Of a stretch of DNA of 64,000 nt, positions 1-7,897 are shown in pieces. A model generated the notes under the pieces. It searched no databases, had not been told where the DNA came from, and worked only from the letters and a program-made list of their open reading frames with translations. Within the stretch, counting starts at the first letter, position 1; each line of letters starts with the position of its first letter. The position numbers were made by a program, and so were the translations under genes. The stretch is taken from the NCBI RefSeq assembly GCF_001513745.1, contig NZ_CP013382.1, forward strand, positions 2,542,001 to 2,606,000. The letters run 5' to 3'. The DNA is from Burkholderia humptydooensis (GTDB lineage Bacteria > Pseudomonadota > Gammaproteobacteria > Burkholderiales > Burkholderiaceae).

Positions 1-457
1 ACAGATTGAAGATCGACGCGGGCAGATTCGCGCCCGTGCGCAACGGCACGTAGCGCTGCCGCGACGCGCCCGCCTGCGCGTCGGCTTGCGGATAGAACAC
101 GCCCGCGCCCGCGATCAGCTCGTGCTCGCTGCGCGCGAGCGTCGCCTGCGCGCGCGCGAGCGTCGGGCTGCCGGCGAACGCGTCGTCGACGGCCGCGTCG
201 ATCTTGCGCGAGCCGAACAGCCGCCACCACGCATCGGGAAACGGCGCGTCGGGCGCGAGCGTCTGCGTCGCGCCGCTCGCCGCGAAGCGCGTGCGCGCGG
301 CGTCGTCCGGCACGTAGCCCGCGACGGACGGCCGCGCGGGCCGGACGAAGTCGGGCCCCACCGCGCAGCCGGCGACGAGCGCCGCGCAGCCGAGCGCGAG
401 CGCAGCGCCGCGCAGCCGGCCCCGGTGCGCGCGACTAGTCGGACGCGATGTACACAT
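1..457 (-). CDS. RND/ABC efflux outer-membrane lipoprotein (NodT/OprM family), partial
   Basis: This is the N-terminal 152 codons of an outer-membrane efflux channel; the rest lies beyond the left edge. The ATG at 457 overlaps the end of the adaptor gene by 23 bases. The start of the protein is basic, then hydrophobic, and ends in the lipobox LVAGC followed by AVGPDFVRP, the usual start of mature NodT-type lipoproteins. DAWWRLFG and the helix with TLARAQATLARSE fit the first periplasmic alpha-hairpin of TolC-like proteins. It is the last visible gene of a minus-strand set (3602 to 1), so it should give the inner-membrane ABC transporter its outer-membrane exit. Family assignment is firm; the substrate cannot be read. 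Confidence 0.85.
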   Translation of the reverse strand, partial: MCTSRPTSRAHRGRLRGAALALGCAALVAGCAVGPDFVRPARPSVAGYVPDDAARTRFAASGATQTLAPDAPFPDAWWRLFGSRKIDAAVDDAFAGSPTLARAQATLARSEHELIAGAGVFYPQADAQAGASRQRYVPLRTGANLPASIFNL

Positions 458-1520
458 CGACGATCTGCCCGGGAAACAACCGCAGGTCCTTGCGCGGCAC
501 GACGCGGAAGATCACGGGCAGGACGCGCACGTCGACGCGCTCGGTCCGCTGGTCGGACAACTGGATCTTCGGCGTCACGTACGGCTGCACGCGCACGAAC
601 GCGAGATCCGCCTCGGTCGTCGTGCCGCGCACCGACATGTGCGCGTGCGGCACCTTGCCCGCCGGCAGCCGGCTGATCAGGATTTCGTCGACGTAGCAGC
701 GCACCTGCAGGCGGCTCGCGGGCGAGCCGAGCACGATCGCGGGCGTCGTGCCCTGTGTGTACGTGTCGTACATGCCCTGCGGCGACAGATACGAGCCGAG
801 CGCCGCATTCATCGCGAGCACGACGCCGTCCGCCGGCGCGCGCAGCGTGTAGCGCGCGAGCAGCGCGGCCGACGCGTCCGCCGCCTTGCGCAGCGCGGCG
901 GTCTGCTTCTCCTGGTTGCGAACGTCGTAGGCCCACGCGCCCGCGCGCATGAGCCGGTACTGGCGCGTGACGACAGCGAGGTTCGCACGCGCGACCTTCA
1001 CGCCGTTCGATGCGTTGTCGAGCGCGTCGCGGCTCACGGCCTTCGGATCGATCGCGAACGCGCGCTGCTGCTTGTCGTACTGATCCTGCGCGGTCTTCAG
1101 GCTCGCGGCGGCCGCCTCCACCTGCGCGGCGGCGACGTCGAGCGTCTCGCGGCGCGGCTGCGCCTTCAGCTCGTCGAGCATCGCCTGCGCGGCGTCCGCC
1201 TGCGCGGCAAGTTGCGCGGCGGTCGCCTTCTGCACGGAATCGTCGAGCGCGAGGAGCGCGTCGCCCGCCTTCACCGCATCGCCCTCGTGCACGAAGATCC
1301 GCGTGACCGGGCCCGTGACGTCCGGATACAGGTTCACGTTCGCGCCGGAGGTCTGATCGCTCTCGACGATGCCCGTCGCGTAGACGCCGCGCGGATACGG
1401 GTTCGACGCGGGCTTGAACACGGGCGGCTGCGGCGGCTCCTGGATGCTGTAGACCCACGCGGCGGCGACGCTCGCGAGAAACCCGACGATCGCGGCGACG
1501 AAGACGATACGCCGCTTCAC
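435..1520 (-). CDS. HlyD/MacA-type membrane-fusion (periplasmic adaptor) protein
   Basis: A 361-residue periplasmic adaptor linking an inner-membrane ABC transporter to an outer-membrane channel. One N-terminal membrane segment lies at about residues 4-24. A biotinyl-lipoyl-like half-motif (VNLYPDVTGPVTRIFVHEGD) is followed by an Ala/Gln-rich coiled-coil hairpin and then the second lipoyl half (YTLRAPADGVV). The GTG start at 1520 overlaps the ATPase stop as GTGA, which argues for translational coupling and against a longer upstream start. The neighbours are ATPase and permease upstream and the channel lipoprotein downstream. Cargo is unknown; MacA-like systems move macrolides, peptides or lipids. 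Confidence 0.9.
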   Translation of the reverse strand: MKRRIVFVAAIVGFLASVAAAWVYSIQEPPQPPVFKPASNPYPRGVYATGIVESDQTSGANVNLYPDVTGPVTRIFVHEGDAVKAGDALLALDDSVQKATAAQLAAQADAAQAMLDELKAQPRRETLDVAAAQVEAAAASLKTAQDQYDKQQRAFAIDPKAVSRDALDNASNGVKVARANLAVVTRQYRLMRAGAWAYDVRNQEKQTAALRKAADASAALLARYTLRAPADGVVLAMNAALGSYLSPQGMYDTYTQGTTPAIVLGSPASRLQVRCYVDEILISRLPAGKVPHAHMSVRGTTTEADLAFVRVQPYVTPKIQLSDQRTERVDVRVLPVIFRVVPRKDLRLFPGQIVDVYIASD

Positions 1521-2221
1521 AGGCCGCTCCCGTTCTCGATCGCGGTGAGCTTGCCGTCCTCCATTCGCAGGATGCGGTCCGCGTAGTCGAAGATGCGGCT
1601 GTCGTGCGTGACGATGACGATGCAGCGCTTGTCGCTGAGCACCTTGTGCTTGACGAAATCGATGATCGTGCGGCCCGTGTCGCCGTCGAGCGACGCCGTC
1701 GGCTCGTCGAGAATCAGGATGTCCGGCTGGCTCACGATCGCGCGCGCGATCGCGACGCGCTGCTGCTCGCCGCCCGACAGCTTCACGGGCGGCAGCGACG
1801 CGCGGTTCCTCAGGCCGACGACGTCGAGATATTCGTGCGCGTCGGCGAGCGCGCGATTCCAGTCGCGGCGCTTGAGGATCAGTGGAATCGCGACGTTCTC
1901 GGCCGTCGTCAGGCGCGGAAACAGATGGTAGTCCTGAAACACGAAGCCGATCCGGTTGAGCCGGAATTCGGCGATCGCGTCGTTGTCCTGCGCCCACAGA
2001 TCGACGCCGTCGACGATCACGCTGCCCGCGTCCGGCCGCAGGATGCCGGACATCACGCTGAGCAGCGTCGTCTTGCCGCTGCCCGACGGCCCGACGATCA
2101 GCAGCATCTCGCCGAAACGCGCCTGCACCGACACGTCAGCGAGCGCGCGCGTGCGCGCGTCGCCCTCACCGAACCACTTGGTGAGCCCGCGCGCGTCGAT
2201 CGCCAGCCCCGTCATCGTCAT
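1517..2221 (-). CDS. ABC transporter ATP-binding protein, LolD/MacB-type
   Basis: A 234-residue nucleotide-binding subunit. Walker A is GPSGSGKT (Lys50), the Q-loop is FVFQDYHLFP, the signature is LSGGEQQR (about 149-155), Walker B is ILILDEP, and the H-loop is VTHD. Length and sequence fit the LolD/FtsE/MacB group, which pairs with FtsX-like permeases. The ATG at 2221 overlaps the permease stop by four bases. It powers the transporter whose permease is encoded just upstream and whose adaptor is just downstream. Confidence 0.95.
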   Translation of the reverse strand: MTMTGLAIDARGLTKWFGEGDARTRALADVSVQARFGEMLLIVGPSGSGKTTLLSVMSGILRPDAGSVIVDGVDLWAQDNDAIAEFRLNRIGFVFQDYHLFPRLTTAENVAIPLILKRRDWNRALADAHEYLDVVGLRNRASLPPVKLSGGEQQRVAIARAIVSQPDILILDEPTASLDGDTGRTIIDFVKHKVLSDKRCIVIVTHDSRIFDYADRILRMEDGKLTAIENGSGL

Positions 2222-3354
2222 CCCCTGAAAATGTCGAACGGCTCGATCTGCAGCACGCGGCGCACGCCGAGATAGCTCGACAGCCCCGCGATCACGACGA
2301 CCATGCCGAACGCGAGCGCGAGATTGCCGTACGTGATGAGCGCCGCGTAGCTCGGCAGGCGCAGCCGCGCGAAGCTGATGAGCGCGGTGCAGAGGCCGAC
2401 GCCGAGGCCATAGCCCGTGAGCGCGGTGAACGTCGCCTGGAACAGGATCATCGCGACGAGCTCGCGGTTCTTCGCGCCGATCGCCTTCAGCGCGCCGAAT
2501 TTTTCGAGGTTCTCGATGATGAACGTATAGAACGTCTGGCCCGAGATCGACAGCCCGACGATGAAGCTGATCGCCGTCATCAGCAGGATGTTCGTGCCGA
2601 CGCCCGTCTCGTACTTGTAGAAGTCCGAGATGCGCTTCATGAATTCTTCTTTCGTGTACGCGCGATAGCCGAGCGCGGCGACTTCCCGCTTGATGCGCGC
2701 GACGTCGCGGTCCGACTTCGGCTCGACGAGGATGTACGACGTCGTGTAGCGCGTCGACGGGATGTAGCGCGTCGCGCGCGCGTAGGTCGTGTAGAGCGTC
2801 GGCGTGCCGAACAGGCCGCTGCTCGCGACCTTCGCGATGCCCACGATCACGCCGCGGTTGTCGTTCAGCTCGAACGTCGTGCCGAGCTTCGGGTTCTTCA
2901 GCTTCGGGAACTCGGCGTCGTCGATCGCGATGAAGCCGTTTTCCGCGTAGATGTCCTCAATGCGGCCCGCCTTCATCGTCGGCCGGCCGAGCAGGCTCGC
3001 GTCGTCGAGGCCGATCACCGTGACGGCCTGATAGGTGCCGTCGGCAAGCTTCACGAGCGCGCCGCCCGAATAGATCGGCACCGCGTACTTGACGCCGTCG
3101 ACGCTGCGCACCGCATCGAGCACGTAGGCCGGCATGCCGATGCTGCTCGCGATCGTCTGCACGCCGGGGTCCATCACCCACACCTTCGCGCCGACGTTGA
3201 TGACGGTCGACGACGATTTGTTCAGGATCCCTGCGAACAGCGACGTCATCTCGACCATCAGGAACACGGCGAACGTGATCCCGACGATCAGTGCGGTGAA
3301 CTTCGCGCTGTCGTTGACGAGCAGCTTGAACGCGAGCCTCAGGATCCCGTTCAC
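2218..3354 (-). CDS. FtsX/MacB-type ABC transporter permease
   Basis: A 378-residue permease with one membrane helix near the N-terminus (about 20-45), a large periplasmic domain (about 45-265) and three C-terminal helices. That is the MacB/LolC/DevC layout. The last cytoplasmic segment (LGVRRVLQIEPFDIFRG) is typical of DevC/FtsX-like permeases. I chose the GTG at 3354 because it overlaps the preceding stop as GTGA and the protein then begins immediately before the first helix; the longer frame upstream reads through the neighbouring gene. It forms the inner-membrane part of the tripartite exporter. Confidence 0.88.
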   Translation of the reverse strand: MNGILRLAFKLLVNDSAKFTALIVGITFAVFLMVEMTSLFAGILNKSSSTVINVGAKVWVMDPGVQTIASSIGMPAYVLDAVRSVDGVKYAVPIYSGGALVKLADGTYQAVTVIGLDDASLLGRPTMKAGRIEDIYAENGFIAIDDAEFPKLKNPKLGTTFELNDNRGVIVGIAKVASSGLFGTPTLYTTYARATRYIPSTRYTTSYILVEPKSDRDVARIKREVAALGYRAYTKEEFMKRISDFYKYETGVGTNILLMTAISFIVGLSISGQTFYTFIIENLEKFGALKAIGAKNRELVAMILFQATFTALTGYGLGVGLCTALISFARLRLPSYAALITYGNLALAFGMVVVIAGLSSYLGVRRVLQIEPFDIFRG

Positions 3355-3602
3355 GATGCGTCGCGCGTGCCCCCCCGGCGACGGTCGGCGAATGCGACGC
3401 GCTGCCGCGCGAACGCGGGGGCGAAGATCGGCCGGCAATACAGGTCGACGAAACCGAGCATGCCCGCCGCGATCGCGAACAGCACGAAATACGGAGCCGA
3501 GCCGTCGGCGACGAGCAGCCCGCGCACCGCGCCGATCAGGCCGGCTTGCGAAGCGAACACGGCGACGGTCGAGGCGATTGCCTTGCGGTCAGAATGCATC
3601 AT
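3351..3602 (-). CDS. Small two-helix membrane protein, unknown function
   Basis: An 83-residue protein not assignable to a named family. It has two hydrophobic stretches (about 8-30 and 36-58) and a basic C-terminus rich in Arg. A good ribosome-binding site (GGAGAAC) lies seven bases before the ATG pair at 3602/3599. Its end overlaps the permease start by four bases, so it is almost certainly the first gene of the transporter operon. A role in assembling or regulating the exporter is plausible but not shown. Confidence 0.75.
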   Translation of the reverse strand: MMHSDRKAIASTVAVFASQAGLIGAVRGLLVADGSAPYFVLFAIAAGMLGFVDLYCRPIFAPAFARQRVAFADRRRGGTRDAS

Positions 3603-3638
3603 GTCGTTCTCCTTGTATCCGGGGCGCGCACGGCGCGC

Positions 3639-4109
3639 TCATACCTGCACTTGATGCTCGGCTTCCTCGCCGCGCACGAGCAGCACCGGGCAGTGCGACG
3701 CGCGCAGGAAACGCTCGGCGACGCTGCCGAGCACGACGCGCCGCACGCCGCGGCGGCCGTGCGTGCCCAGCACGACGAGATCGGCGCCGTGCTGCTTCGC
3801 GCAGCGCTCGAGCGCCTGCGCGACTTCCTCGCCGATGCCGGCCGTCTCGAACAGCTCGGCATCGCCCGGCACCTGCGCGGTTTCCATCTCTTTTTCCGCT
3901 TCGACGAGCGCCTTGCGGCCGTCGTCGCGGAAACCTTCGAGAAGCGCGTTCGGATCGAAATGGCCCGCGTAGCTGAACACCACCGACTTGTCGACGACGT
4001 ACACCGCATGGACGCGCCCGCCCGTCGCCTTCGCGATCTTGATCGCCTCGGCCAGGGCGCGCTTCGAGATGTCGCTGCCGTCGAGCGCCACCATGATCTG
4101 CTGATACAT
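3639..4109 (-). CDS. Universal stress protein (UspA family)
   Basis: A 156-residue single-domain Usp. The N-terminus (YQQIMVALDGSDISKRAL) and the C-terminal nucleotide signature G-x2-G-x9-G-S (in GTHGRRGVRRVVLGS) mark the ATP-binding Usp subclass. The ATG at 4109 is preceded by a strong AGGAGG; a longer reading to 4229 exists but lacks family similarity. Such proteins are induced by starvation and low oxygen in Burkholderia. A perfect TTGAC-N4-GTCAA palindrome about 180 bases upstream supports oxygen control. It may be the first gene of the transcript that continues into the exporter genes, 36 bases downstream. Confidence 0.93.
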   Translation of the reverse strand: MYQQIMVALDGSDISKRALAEAIKIAKATGGRVHAVYVVDKSVVFSYAGHFDPNALLEGFRDDGRKALVEAEKEMETAQVPGDAELFETAGIGEEVAQALERCAKQHGADLVVLGTHGRRGVRRVVLGSVAERFLRASHCPVLLVRGEEAEHQVQV

Positions 4110-4288
4110 ACCAACCTCCTGATTCAAGTCGATGTCGTTTCGGCGGCCGGCGATCCGGCGGCCGGCGGCCCGGCGCATTCGCGCGCGTCGAAAAGCCGCT
4201 TCGCGCACCGGAATCCCTTGCCGTTGCAACGAACCGTTCGGGCTGCCGAAAACATGGGTTCATGATCCGGCGTTCTGCGTATGAAAAG

Positions 4289-4302
4289 TTGACTTCCGTC
4301 AA
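4289..4302. promoter_or_regulatory. FNR/Anr-type box upstream of the universal stress gene
   Basis: TTGAC-TTCC-GTCAA is a perfect palindrome fitting the FNR/Anr consensus TTGAY-N4-RTCAA. Read on the minus strand, a GATCAT -10-like hexamer lies at 4267-4262, placing the palindrome centre about 41 bases before the expected transcription start, as in class II FNR promoters. Confidence 0.6.
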
Positions 4303-4335
4303 CGTTCCGCCGTGCGGCGCGCGGATTCCCGCCTT

Positions 4336-5031
4336 TCACCGGGTCAGCAGTTCCTCGATGAAGCGCGCGTAGTCGCGGCGCGACGCGGCAACCTCGCGCC
4401 GGGACGGGGGCGCGGCGCGCAGCGCCCGCCGCAGACAGGCTTGCGTGAGGGGCGCGACGAGCAGCAGCGGCGTGCGCGCGGCGATGCCGTCGCGCAACTC
4501 GCCCGCATCGACGCCCTGCCGCACGAGCCGGCCGACCGCCGTCGCGAACGCATGCTCGACGTGCTTGCGCCAACGCTCGGCCGCGTGCGGCGCGCGCCGG
4601 CTTTCGGCGATCAGCAGACGCAGCATCGCGATCACCGGCTCGCTCGTCGACCACGTGTAGAGATCGCCGGCGAGCAGATCGACGATTGCCGCGAGCGATT
4701 CGAATGCGGGCACGGGCGCGGCGGACGCACGAGCGGCGCGCGCCGCGTTCGGTGCGCCCAGCAGCGGCGGCATCAGCGCGCGCTCGAGCAGCGCCTCGAA
4801 GATCTCGTCCTTGCTGCCGAAGTGCGTGTAGACGCCGCCCTTCGACATCCCCGCGCGCGCGGCGATGTCATCGATCCGCGCGCCCGCGAAGCCGCTCGCC
4901 GAGAACTCGGCGAGCGCCGCGTCGAGGATCTGGTTGATGCGGATATCGGCGGGCAGGCGGCAGCGCGGCGGCCGGGCCGGCGCCTCGTGTCGCGCCGCAG
5001 CCGCCCGCTCGTTGCCGTTCCGGTTTCGCAT
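4336..5031 (-). CDS. TetR/AcrR-family transcriptional regulator
   Basis: A 231-residue repressor. The N-terminal helix-turn-helix (INQILDAALAEFSASGF, then SKGGVYTHFGSKDEIFEALL) is typical of AcrR-like regulators. The C-terminal ligand domain has the alternating helices of TetR_C families. I favour the ATG at 5031; the reading can extend to 5130, but the extra residues are Arg-rich and unlike the family. It is divergent from the efflux operon beginning at 5298, and a GAC-CA-GTC palindrome lies between them, so it most likely represses that operon. Confidence 0.88.
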   Translation of the reverse strand: MRNRNGNERAAAARHEAPARPPRCRLPADIRINQILDAALAEFSASGFAGARIDDIAARAGMSKGGVYTHFGSKDEIFEALLERALMPPLLGAPNAARAARASAAPVPAFESLAAIVDLLAGDLYTWSTSEPVIAMLRLLIAESRRAPHAAERWRKHVEHAFATAVGRLVRQGVDAGELRDGIAARTPLLLVAPLTQACLRRALRAAPPSRREVAASRRDYARFIEELLTR

Positions 5032-5145
5032 GATCCGCCGCCGCTTCGCCGCCCGACAGGCGGCCGTTCGTTGTGCCGTTCGTTTCGCGATGCGCGACGC
5101 CCGCGAACCGGACGCACCTGCACCGTGCATGCCGACATCTTAAAA

Positions 5146-5159
5146 ACTGACCAGTCGGT
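5146..5159. promoter_or_regulatory. Putative TetR operator
   Basis: ACTGACCAGTCGGT is an imperfect palindrome (five of six base pairs, centre CA) in the shared promoter region of the TetR gene and the efflux operon. Its core resembles the ACCAGTC element seen in front of many AcrR-controlled pumps. Confidence 0.5.
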
Positions 5160-5165
5160 ATCTCA

Positions 5166-5179
5166 CTGACTCAGATCAA
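5166..5179. promoter_or_regulatory. FNR/Anr-type box before the efflux operon
   Basis: CTGAC-TCAG-ATCAA matches nine of ten consensus positions. A TATAAA-like -10 at 5203-5208 puts the expected start near 5215, so the box is centred at about -42, the class II activator position. It lies seven bases from the putative TetR operator, which would let a repressor and an oxygen-responsive activator act on one promoter. Confidence 0.55.
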
Positions 5180-5297
5180 GACAGGACACGGTAATCGTCG
5201 GATATAAAGGGGACACGAGAGCGCCGCGCGACGGTGAGCATTTTCGGGAGCGCGCGGCTTCCACGAAGCACCGTCGGCTTCATCGACCACCGAGGAT

Positions 5298-6827
5298 ATG
5301 ACCATGCGCAACGATGCGCGTCACGACGAACGGCATCAGCGGCGGCCCGGCATCGCGCGCCGCGCGCCGCGGCACGCCGCCGCGCTCACGCTGTGCGCGG
5401 CCGTGTCGGGTTGCCTGTCGCTCGCGCCCGACTACGCGCGCAAGCCGCCGCCCGTGCCCGCTTCCTACCCGGCCTATCCGGGCGACCCGTCAGGCGCCGA
5501 TGCGCGCGCGCTCGGCCAGCTCGACTGGCGCGCGTATTTCGTCGACCCGCGCTTGCAGGCGCTGATCGAAACCGCGCTCGCGAACAACCGCGATCTGCGG
5601 ATCGCCGTGCAGCGCGTCGAGGAGGCGCGCGCGACGTACGGCATCCGCCGCGCGGACCAGTTCCCGACGATCGCCGCGAACGCCGCGTACCTGCGCTTTC
5701 GCGAGCCGGGCGGCCTGCTGCTGCCGAGCCCGATCATCGGCGAGCTGTATTCGGCGTCGCTCAGCGAAGTGCAATGGGAGATCGACTTCTGGGGCCGCGT
5801 GCGCAGCCTGAAGGCGGCCGCGCTCGACACGTTCCTCGCGAGCGACGCGTCGCGCCGCGCGGTGACGGTGAGCCTGATCGGCCAGGTCGCCGACGCGTAT
5901 CTGGCGCTGTGCGCATACGGCGAGCGCCTTGCGCTCACGAACGAGACGATCGCGAGCCGCCGCGACTCGCTGCGGATCTTCCGCCGGCGCTACGAGGAAG
6001 GCGCGATTTCGAAGCTCGATCTGACGCAATCGGAAATCCTGCTGCAGCAGGCGCAAACGCTCGGCTCGCAGCTCCAGCAGGCGCGCGACGTGCAGCAGCA
6101 CGCGCTCGACCTGCTCGTCGGCACGAGCGCGGCCGCGCCTACGCCCGCGTCGCTCGACGACGCGAGCATCGCGCCCGATCTCGCGCCCGGCCTGCCGTCC
6201 GAGCTGCTCGCGAACCGGCCCGACATCGTCGCGGCCGAGTATCAGTTGCGCGCCGCGCACGCGAACATCGGCGCCGCGCGCGCCGCGTTCTTCCCGCGCA
6301 TCGCGCTGACGGGCTCGATCGGCACCGGCAGCACCGAGCTGCACAACCTGTTCGCGTCCGGCACGACCGCTTGGAACTTCATTCCGAACCTGTCGGTGCC
6401 GATCTTCGATGCGGGCCGCAACATCGGCAACCTGAAGCTTGCGAACGCGCGCCGCGATGAAGCGCTCGCGCAATACGAGAAGACGGTCCAGGCGGCGTTT
6501 CGCGACGTCGCCGACGCGCTCGCCGCGCGCCACTGGCTCGCCGATCAGGTGCGCATCGCGCAGGAGACGCTCGCGACGCAATCCGAGCGCGCGCGGCTCG
6601 CGAAGCTGCGCTACGACAGCGGCGCCGCTCGCTTTCTCGAAGTGCTCGACGCGCAGCGCGACCTGCTGAATGCGCAGCAGCAGCTCGTGCAGACACGCCG
6701 CGCGCTGCTGGCGAGCCGCGTCGCGCTGTACGCGGCGCTCGGCGGCCGTCTCGACGAGCCCGCGCGCGACGGCGCCGCGCCGCGCTCATCCTCCGAACCC
6801 CCAGCGCAACAAGGTCCGTTGTCATGA
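5298..6827 (+). CDS. OprM/NodT-family outer-membrane efflux lipoprotein
   Basis: A 509-residue outer-membrane channel subunit. The signal region ends in the lipobox AVSGC, and the mature part starts SLAPDYARK, as in OprM/CusC proteins. Two TolC-like repeats follow, with the typical [10 protein letters not shown] and [13 protein letters not shown] motifs. The ATG at 5298 or the second ATG at 5304 could start translation. The stop overlaps the adaptor start (ATGA), so channel, adaptor and ABC genes form one operon. Having its own channel is unusual for RbbA-type systems, which normally borrow TolC. Confidence 0.93.
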   Translation: MTMRNDARHDERHQRRPGIARRAPRHAAALTLCAAVSGCLSLAPDYARKPPPVPASYPAYPGDPSGADARALGQLDWRAYFVDPRLQALIETALANNRDLRIAVQRVEEARATYGIRRADQFPTIAANAAYLRFREPGGLLLPSPIIGELYSASLSEVQWEIDFWGRVRSLKAAALDTFLASDASRRAVTVSLIGQVADAYLALCAYGERLALTNETIASRRDSLRIFRRRYEEGAISKLDLTQSEILLQQAQTLGSQLQQARDVQQHALDLLVGTSAAAPTPASLDDASIAPDLAPGLPSELLANRPDIVAAEYQLRAAHANIGAARAAFFPRIALTGSIGTGSTELHNLFASGTTAWNFIPNLSVPIFDAGRNIGNLKLANARRDEALAQYEKTVQAAFRDVADALAARHWLADQVRIAQETLATQSERARLAKLRYDSGAARFLEVLDAQRDLLNAQQQLVQTRRALLASRVALYAALGGRLDEPARDGAAPRSSSEPPAQQGPLS

Positions 6828-7897
6828 TCCAAGTCACCAGGAAGCAGATCGCCGCAGCAGCAGCCGTCGTCGTGGTCGCGCTCGGCGGTTACTACGGCTG
6901 GACGCTGCTGCGCCACCAGGGCCCGGGCGACGGCTTCGCGAGCGGCAACGGCCGCATCGAGGCCACCGAGATCGACGTCGCGACGAAGCTGCCCGGCCGC
7001 ATCGACGCGATCCTCGTCGACGAAGGCGATTTCGTGAAGGCCGGCCAGCCGCTCGCGAACATGCAGATCCAGGTGCTGCGCGCGCAGTACGACGAAGCGA
7101 ACGCGCAGCGGCAGCGCGCGCTGAACACCGCGGCCGGCGTTCAATCGCAGGTCGCGCAGCGAAAGAGCGACAAGGCGGCCGCGCAGGCGATGGTCGTGCT
7201 GCGCGACAGCGAACTCGACGCCGCCCAGCGCCGGCTCGCGCGTTCGGAAACGCTGTCGCGCGAAGGCGCATCATCGATGCAGGAGCTCGACGACGATCGC
7301 GCGCGCGCGCGCAGCGCGCAGGCGGCCGTATCCGCGGCGGCCGCGCAGGTCGCCGCCGCGCAGGCCGCGATCGAGGCGACCGAGGCGCAACTCGTCGCCG
7401 CGCACTCGGCTGTGACGGCGGCCGACGCGACGGTCGCGCGCGTGCAGGCCGACATCGACGACAGCCAGCTCGCGTCGCCGCGCGACGGCCGCGTCCAGTA
7501 CCGCGTCGCGCAACCGGGCGAGGTGCTGCCGGCGGGCGGCAAGGTGCTCAATCTCGTCGATCTTTCGGATGTCTACATGACGTTCTTCCTGCCGGAGACG
7601 GTCGTCGGCAAGGTCGCGCTCGGCGCCGACGCGCGCATCATCCTCGACGCCGCGCCGAACTACGTGATTCCCGCGACCGTGTCGTTCGTGTCGAGCACCG
7701 CGCAGTTCACGCCGAAGACCGTCGAGACCGCGAACGAGCGGCAGAAGCTCATGTTCCGCGTGAAGGCGCGGATCGATCGCGAGCTGCTGCAAAAGCACCT
7801 GAAGCTCGTGAAGACGGGGCTGCCCGGCGTCGCGTGGGTGCGCGTCGATCAGGGCAAGCCGTGGCCCGCGCAACTGATGGTCAAGGTCCCGCAGTGA
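6824..7897 (+). CDS. HlyD-family adaptor, YhiI-like
   Basis: A 357-residue periplasmic adaptor. It has an N-terminal membrane helix (about 6-25), a first lipoyl half ([20 protein letters not shown]), a long Ala-rich coiled coil (about 85-205) and a second lipoyl half ([19 protein letters not shown]). Sequence and position immediately before an RbbA-like ABC protein match the yhiI-rbbA-yhhJ arrangement of enterobacteria. It overlaps both neighbours by four bases. It should bridge the inner-membrane ABC complex to the lipoprotein channel encoded just upstream. Confidence 0.93.
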   Translation: MIQVTRKQIAAAAAVVVVALGGYYGWTLLRHQGPGDGFASGNGRIEATEIDVATKLPGRIDAILVDEGDFVKAGQPLANMQIQVLRAQYDEANAQRQRALNTAAGVQSQVAQRKSDKAAAQAMVVLRDSELDAAQRRLARSETLSREGASSMQELDDDRARARSAQAAVSAAAAQVAAAQAAIEATEAQLVAAHSAVTAADATVARVQADIDDSQLASPRDGRVQYRVAQPGEVLPAGGKVLNLVDLSDVYMTFFLPETVVGKVALGADARIILDAAPNYVIPATVSFVSSTAQFTPKTVETANERQKLMFRVKARIDRELLQKHLKLVKTGLPGVAWVRVDQGKPWPAQLMVKVPQ

